Of a DNA stretch of 5,198 bases, positions 1 through 5,198 are shown piece by piece. Source of the DNA: Lysobacteraceae bacterium (GTDB lineage: Bacteria > Pseudomonadota > Gammaproteobacteria > Xanthomonadales > Xanthomonadaceae); NCBI GenBank assembly GCA_003449515.1, contig DMHI01000043.1, positions 1-5,198 of the forward strand. Direction: 5' to 3'. The position numbers and the translations under genes are program-made. Numbering within the stretch: position 1 is the first letter of the stretch; every line of letters starts with the position of its first letter. The notes beneath the pieces are model-generated. The model saw only the letters and a program-made list of their open reading frames with translations, was not told the DNA's origin and did no database searches.

Positions 1-157
1 GGCGGGCGGCCAGCGCGTGGTGGCCGAGGGCGTACCGGCGTGGAATCCGGAGCTCGACGTGACGCCGGGCACGCTGATCGACGTGATCGTGACGGAAAAG
101 GGCGTCATCGAGCGCCCCGACGAGGCGGCGATGCGGGCGGTGTTCGGGGGCGGCTGA
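1..157 (+). CDS. mtnA: S-methyl-5-thioribose-1-phosphate isomerase, C-terminal end (partial)
   Basis: Only the last 51 codons are present, read from base 2 to the TGA at 155-157; the start lies outside the window. The visible protein has the pattern [12 protein letters not shown], then [15 protein letters not shown] and a short Ala-rich end. This matches the C-terminus of MtnA, where an N-P-x-x-D-V-T-P motif is followed by a strand of the type IVTExGVI (family knowledge). MtnA belongs to the eIF2B-alpha-like isomerases and converts 5-methylthioribose 1-phosphate to 5-methylthioribulose 1-phosphate in the cytosolic methionine salvage pathway. The gene lies directly upstream of gyrA in the same direction, an arrangement common in Xanthomonas and Pseudomonas relatives. 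The catalytic residues are not in the window, so a related eIF2B-like protein cannot be fully excluded. Confidence 0.85.
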   Translation, partial: AGGQRVVAEGVPAWNPELDVTPGTLIDVIVTEKGVIERPDEAAMRAVFGGG

Positions 158-164
158 CGGCCGC
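150..164 (+). other. Small GC hairpin over the mtnA stop codon
   Basis: GCGGC at 150-154 and GCCGC at 160-164 can pair as a 5-bp stem, with the stop codon in the loop. No run of T follows, so it is not a convincing intrinsic terminator. It is the only stem I see close to the mtnA end, and in DNA this GC-rich it may be chance. Confidence 0.2.
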
Positions 165-240
165 GGCGCGCGACCGGGATCGGGGTCAGCATCGGCCGCC
201 GTGAGGCCCTTCGTCGGGGACGCTGGAAGCGTTGTAAGTC

Positions 241-261
241 GTTGATTTTCCGATGAGAAAA
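241..261 (+). promoter_or_regulatory. AT-rich UP-like element upstream of the gyrA promoter
   Basis: Fourteen of these 21 bases are A or T, in a region that is otherwise strongly GC. The patch contains TTTTC at 246-250 and GAAAA at 257-261, which are complementary. If transcription starts near 299, the patch covers about -58 to -38, where UP elements contact the alpha subunit C-terminal domain of RNA polymerase. The role is inferred from position and composition only. Confidence 0.35.
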
Positions 262-263
262 GC

Positions 264-292
264 TGCATCGAGGCATGCGCCTCTGGTACACT
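264..292 (+). promoter_or_regulatory. Predicted sigma-70 promoter of gyrA (extended -10)
   Basis: TGGTACACT at 284-292 fits an extended -10 element (TGn followed by TACACT, four of six matches to TATAAT). The matching -35 region near 263-269 (CTGCATC) is poor, as is common when an extended -10 is present. The predicted start near 299 gives a leader of only about 22 nt before the gyrA ATG. The segment between -10 and the start is GC-rich (CGGCGC). In E. coli the -10 and discriminator region of the gyrase promoters make them respond to loss of supercoiling; whether that holds here is unknown. Confidence 0.5.
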
Positions 293-320
293 CGGCGCTT
301 CCGCACGCCGCCTGAGTCCG

Positions 321-2909
<2,589 letters not shown>

Positions 2910-2915
2910 TCCCGC

Positions 2916-2951
2916 GGCGTCACGACGGAACACTGACGCCAGCCGGCGTCG
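2916..2951 (+). promoter_or_regulatory. Two mutually exclusive hairpins between gyrA and the protease gene
   Basis: Hairpin 1 pairs GGCGTCA (2916-2922) with TGACGCC (2934-2940), a perfect 7-bp stem with an 11-nt loop. Hairpin 2 pairs GACGCC (2935-2940) with GGCGTC (2945-2950), a perfect 6-bp stem with a 4-nt loop that gains a U-G pair at 2934/2951. Both use the middle segment, so only one can form at a time. Hairpin 2 ends four bases before the AGGA ribosome binding site of the protease gene. There is no T run, so neither is a classical intrinsic terminator. A role in translation control, RNA processing or partial termination is inference. Confidence 0.35.
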
Positions 2952-2954
2952 CCC

Positions 2955-2958
2955 AGGA
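2955..2958 (+). promoter_or_regulatory. Ribosome binding site of the protease gene
   Basis: AGGA lies six bases upstream of the ATG at 2965. This decides the start in favour of 2965 over the in-frame ATGs at 2845 and 2872, which lie inside gyrA and would put about 30-40 Arg-rich residues before the signal peptide. Confidence 0.7.
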
Positions 2959-2964
2959 CGAACG

Positions 2965-5082
2965 ATGCCATCGACCGCTCGCCATCCTTCTGTCGTCGCA
3001 CTGGCGCTGCTGATCGCCGCTGCCGCGTTCACCGTCGGTGCTGACGCGGCGAGGAGCGCCAGCTTCGCTCCGGCAACCGATGCCCCGGTGCCCAGCGGCG
3101 CGATGGCGGCCGCACCGGGCTTGGCACCCGGCGCCGCGGCCATCGCCCGCGCCCGCGACACGGTGATGCCGCATGTGGTCAGCATCCTCGTGGTGCGCGA
3201 GGATTTCGAGGGCGGTGAGCCGAAGCTCAGCGTCTCCAGTGGCAGTGGCACCGTGGTCACGGCGGAAGGCCACATCGTCACCAACGCCCACGTCACCGCC
3301 AAAGGCCGCAGCTACCGCGTGGTCTTCGGCGATGGCCGCGAGCGCGAGGCGACGCTGGTGGGGCAGGACAACGCCTCCGACCTCGCCGTGCTGCGGGTGC
3401 GTGGCGAGCCCGTGCCGATGCCGCACGCGCGCTTCGCTTCCCGCGATGACCTGCGGCCCGGCGAGACGGTGCTGGCGATGGGCGCGCCCTGGGGGCTGTC
3501 GAACTCGCTGTCGGCGGGCGTGGTCAACAACCCGCGCCGCCTGCTGGTGTCGCTGTTCGAGGATGAAGCCGACTACGAGAGCCGCCTCGACGATGATTCC
3601 CCCACCGGCCGCTACTACGCATGGATCCAGCACGATGCGGCGATCGCACCGGGCAACTCGGGCGGTCCGCTGGTCGATCTCGACGGCGCGATCGTCGGTG
3701 TCAACACGCGCGGCATGCTGTTTGGTGGCGATCTGGCGTTCGCGATTCCCGCGTCCGACGTGGAGGCCGTCGTCGCCGAGCTGATCGCGCAGGGTCAGGT
3801 GCGCCGCAGCACGCTGGGGCTGCGGCTGCGCTCGCTGCGGGGCAGTGGCGCAGCGACCGGGGTGCTGGTGAACGCCGTGGAGCGTGACAGCCCTGCCGCG
3901 AAGGCCGGGCTGCGCCCCGGCGATCGACTGCTCACGCTCGACGGTGCTGCGCTCGATGCGCCACAGGCGGTCGATGTGCCGGCCATCCAGCGCCGCTTCG
4001 CGGAACTGCCGCCCGGCCTGCGGGTCCGGCTCACCGTCGCTTCGGCCGGCGGCGAGCGCGGGGTGACGGTGGTGCCCGAGGCCGAGGAGGGCGCGCCCGG
4101 AGCTTCGGCCGCATTCGCGCCGTTCGGCCTTGCCGTCCAGGTGCTCACGCCGCGCATGAGCGAGCGCCGTCGGCTCGATGTCGATGCCGGCCTGCTCGTG
4201 ACCAGCCTGCGCGCCGGTGGCCCGGCCACCACGGCCCGGCCGCCGCTGCCGGTGGGCGCGGTGCTGCTGTCGATCGACGGCCAGCGGGTCGCCACGATCG
4301 ACGACCTCGAGCCCTGGCGCGCGGCCCGGCGACCCGCGCGGCCGCTGGTGGTCGCCTACCTCGCCGGTGGCGAGCGCCGCGTGTCGGCGCTGACGCCGTT
4401 CTGGGGTGATCGGGTGCGCGAGCCGCTGCCCGAGCTTCCCAAGGCCTGGGCCGGCGTCGACGTGCAGCCGATCCCGGTCTCGCTGGCCACCGTGCTCGGC
4501 CTCGGTGCGCCGGGCTTCCGCATCACCCGGGTGTATCCGGGCAGTGCGCTGGGCGCGGCCGGTGCCCGCGTTGGCGACCTGCTCACGGCGATCGACGGCG
4601 TGCCCCTCGATGCCGTCAACGACTCGCGGCCCGAACTGTTCGCGCAGCGGGTGAGCGAGTTCGGGATCGGCGATGCCGTGGTGTTCGAGGGTCGGCGCGA
4701 GGGAAGGGTGCAGCGTTGGCGCACCACGCTCGTCGCATCGCCGGTGCCGCTCGCCGGGCTGCGCTCCACCGAGGTGGCGATGTTGCGCGCCCAGCTTCGC
4801 GAGTTGGGTTTCCACGATCGCGTCGAGCGCGACCTGCCGGCCACCCAGGCGGGCGTGGTGGTGCAGGTGGTGGAGGCGGGAGGGGCGGCAGGGCTGGCCC
4901 ACCTGCGCGCGGGCGACGTGATCGTCCGCATCGGCGGTCGCGCGGTGGACGGTCTCGACAGCGTCCGTCCGGCGCTGCAGGAGGCGGCGCGCGCGGGCGA
5001 GCGGATCGCCGTCGAACTCATCCGCGGCGGCGAGACCCGCATCGCCGTCATCGCCCGCCGCTGGATCCCGGAGACGCCCTGA
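2965..5082 (+). CDS. Exported trypsin-like serine protease with four PDZ-like domains (HtrA/Deg type)
   Basis: The 705-residue product starts with a signal peptide: Arg6, a hydrophobic stretch at about 10-24 and a likely cut after Ala-Asp-Ala at 26-28. An Ala/Pro/Gly-rich linker runs to about 58. The protease domain (about 60-275) has the full S1C triad: His109 in TNAHVT, Asp139 in NASDLAVL and Ser232 in GNSGGPLVD. An acidic insertion at 198-215 (8 of 18 residues Asp or Glu) precedes the active-site strand. Four PDZ-like domains follow at about 282-371, 387-479, 493-603 and 607-700. Their equivalent loops are RPGDRLLTLDG, LPVGAVLLSIDG, RVGDLLTAIDG and LRAGDVIVRIGG, spaced 106-113 residues apart. 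DegP and DegQ have two PDZ domains and about 450-475 residues, so this is a long variant. It probably degrades or processes misfolded or specific proteins in the periplasm, with PDZ domains binding substrate C-termini. It follows gyrA by 55 bp and its stop overlaps the next start. The substrate is unknown. Confidence 0.92.
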   Translation: MPSTARHPSVVALALLIAAAAFTVGADAARSASFAPATDAPVPSGAMAAAPGLAPGAAAIARARDTVMPHVVSILVVREDFEGGEPKLSVSSGSGTVVTAEGHIVTNAHVTAKGRSYRVVFGDGREREATLVGQDNASDLAVLRVRGEPVPMPHARFASRDDLRPGETVLAMGAPWGLSNSLSAGVVNNPRRLLVSLFEDEADYESRLDDDSPTGRYYAWIQHDAAIAPGNSGGPLVDLDGAIVGVNTRGMLFGGDLAFAIPASDVEAVVAELIAQGQVRRSTLGLRLRSLRGSGAATGVLVNAVERDSPAAKAGLRPGDRLLTLDGAALDAPQAVDVPAIQRRFAELPPGLRVRLTVASAGGERGVTVVPEAEEGAPGASAAFAPFGLAVQVLTPRMSERRRLDVDAGLLVTSLRAGGPATTARPPLPVGAVLLSIDGQRVATIDDLEPWRAARRPARPLVVAYLAGGERRVSALTPFWGDRVREPLPELPKAWAGVDVQPIPVSLATVLGLGAPGFRITRVYPGSALGAAGARVGDLLTAIDGVPLDAVNDSRPELFAQRVSEFGIGDAVVFEGRREGRVQRWRTTLVASPVPLAGLRSTEVAMLRAQLRELGFHDRVERDLPATQAGVVVQVVEAGGAAGLAHLRAGDVIVRIGGRAVDGLDSVRPALQEAARAGERIAVELIRGGETRIAVIARRWIPETP
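5070..5074 (+). promoter_or_regulatory. Ribosome binding site of the downstream gene
   Basis: GGAGA at 5070-5074, inside the end of the protease gene, lies seven bases before the ATG at 5082. It supports a real start there, coupled to the TGA at 5080-5082. Confidence 0.65.
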
Positions 5083-5198
5083 TGCGCGCCCCGTCCGCCA
5101 CCGCCGCCGCGCTGGCCACCGTGCTCGCGCTGTTGTTCCCCGCCATCCCGAGCGCCGCCGCGGACGCCGCCGCGGACGCCGGTGCGGGCGCCGATCGC
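5082..5198 (+). CDS. Exported protein of unknown function, N-terminal start (partial)
   Basis: Thirty-nine codons are open from the ATG at 5082 to the window end, too short for routine ORF listing. The start overlaps the protease stop by one base (TGATG) and has a GGAGA ribosome binding site, so the two genes are probably translationally coupled and in one operon. The product begins with Arg2, a hydrophobic core at about 8-22 (ALATVLALLFPAI) and a likely signal peptidase site after Ala-Ala-Ala at 25-27, followed by an Ala/Asp/Gly-rich stretch. This is a typical signal peptide and predicts a periplasmic or secreted protein. The mature domain lies outside the window. It could be a second protease or a PDZ partner, as paired paralogues are common next to HtrA-type genes, but nothing visible shows that. 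Confidence 0.75.
   Translation, partial: MRAPSATAAALATVLALLFPAIPSAAADAAADAGAGADR
5154..5177 (+). repeat. Tandem 12-bp repeat after a signal peptide
   Basis: GCCGCCGCGGAC occurs twice in a row without mismatch (5154-5165 and 5166-5177), encoding AAAD-AAAD. It covers the predicted signal peptidase site and the first mature residues of the downstream exported protein. A perfect in-frame repeat here can duplicate the Ala-rich cleavage site without changing the rest of the protein. Confidence 0.7.

Noticed and set aside
158..320. Possible small RNA or tRNA between mtnA and gyrA
   Set aside because: No cloverleaf, conserved TPsiC-like arm or T-tailed hairpin is visible; the space is accounted for by the gyrA promoter region.
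2920..4902. A 660-codon open frame on the minus strand opposite the protease gene
   Set aside because: Same cause: an antisense shadow of a GC-rich gene, with His/Arg/Gly-rich low-complexity composition and no signal peptide or motif.

Overview
The window is GC-rich with G/C-biased third codon positions. It looks like a piece of a gammaproteobacterial chromosome, most likely from the Xanthomonadales/Lysobacterales. This placement rests on the resemblance of the GyrA protein to Xanthomonas-type GyrA, including a segment with an extra Gly/Ala-rich stretch before the coiled-coil end, and on the mtnA-gyrA gene order, which is common in that group and in Pseudomonas. It is inference from remembered family features; no search was run.

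Layout, all on the + strand: (1) the last 51 codons of an mtnA-like gene (methionine salvage) end at 157. (2) A 163-bp intergenic region holds an AT-rich patch followed by a plausible extended -10 promoter for gyrA. (3) A complete gyrA (321-2909, 862 aa) has the catalytic Tyr122, a wild-type-looking quinolone region, a GyrA box and a short acidic tail. (4) A 55-bp spacer contains three copies of a complementary GGCGTC/GACGCC motif that can form two mutually exclusive hairpins just ahead of the next ribosome binding site. (5) A complete exported trypsin-like serine protease of the HtrA/Deg type (2965-5082, 705 aa) has an intact His/Asp/Ser triad, an acidic insertion before the active serine and four PDZ-like domains instead of the usual one or two. 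(6) The first 39 codons of another exported protein overlap the protease stop codon by one base (TGATG) and run off the window.

The housekeeping part (mtnA, gyrA) is ordinary. The less usual part is what follows gyrA. In many gammaproteobacteria, as I recall, serC and pheA come next; here there is a pair of translationally coupled genes for exported proteins, the first a multi-PDZ protease. The pair probably acts in envelope protein quality control or regulated proteolysis, and the second protein may be a partner or paralogue, but its visible part is only a signal peptide and an Ala/Asp-rich start. I see no mobile element, CRISPR array, tRNA or rRNA.
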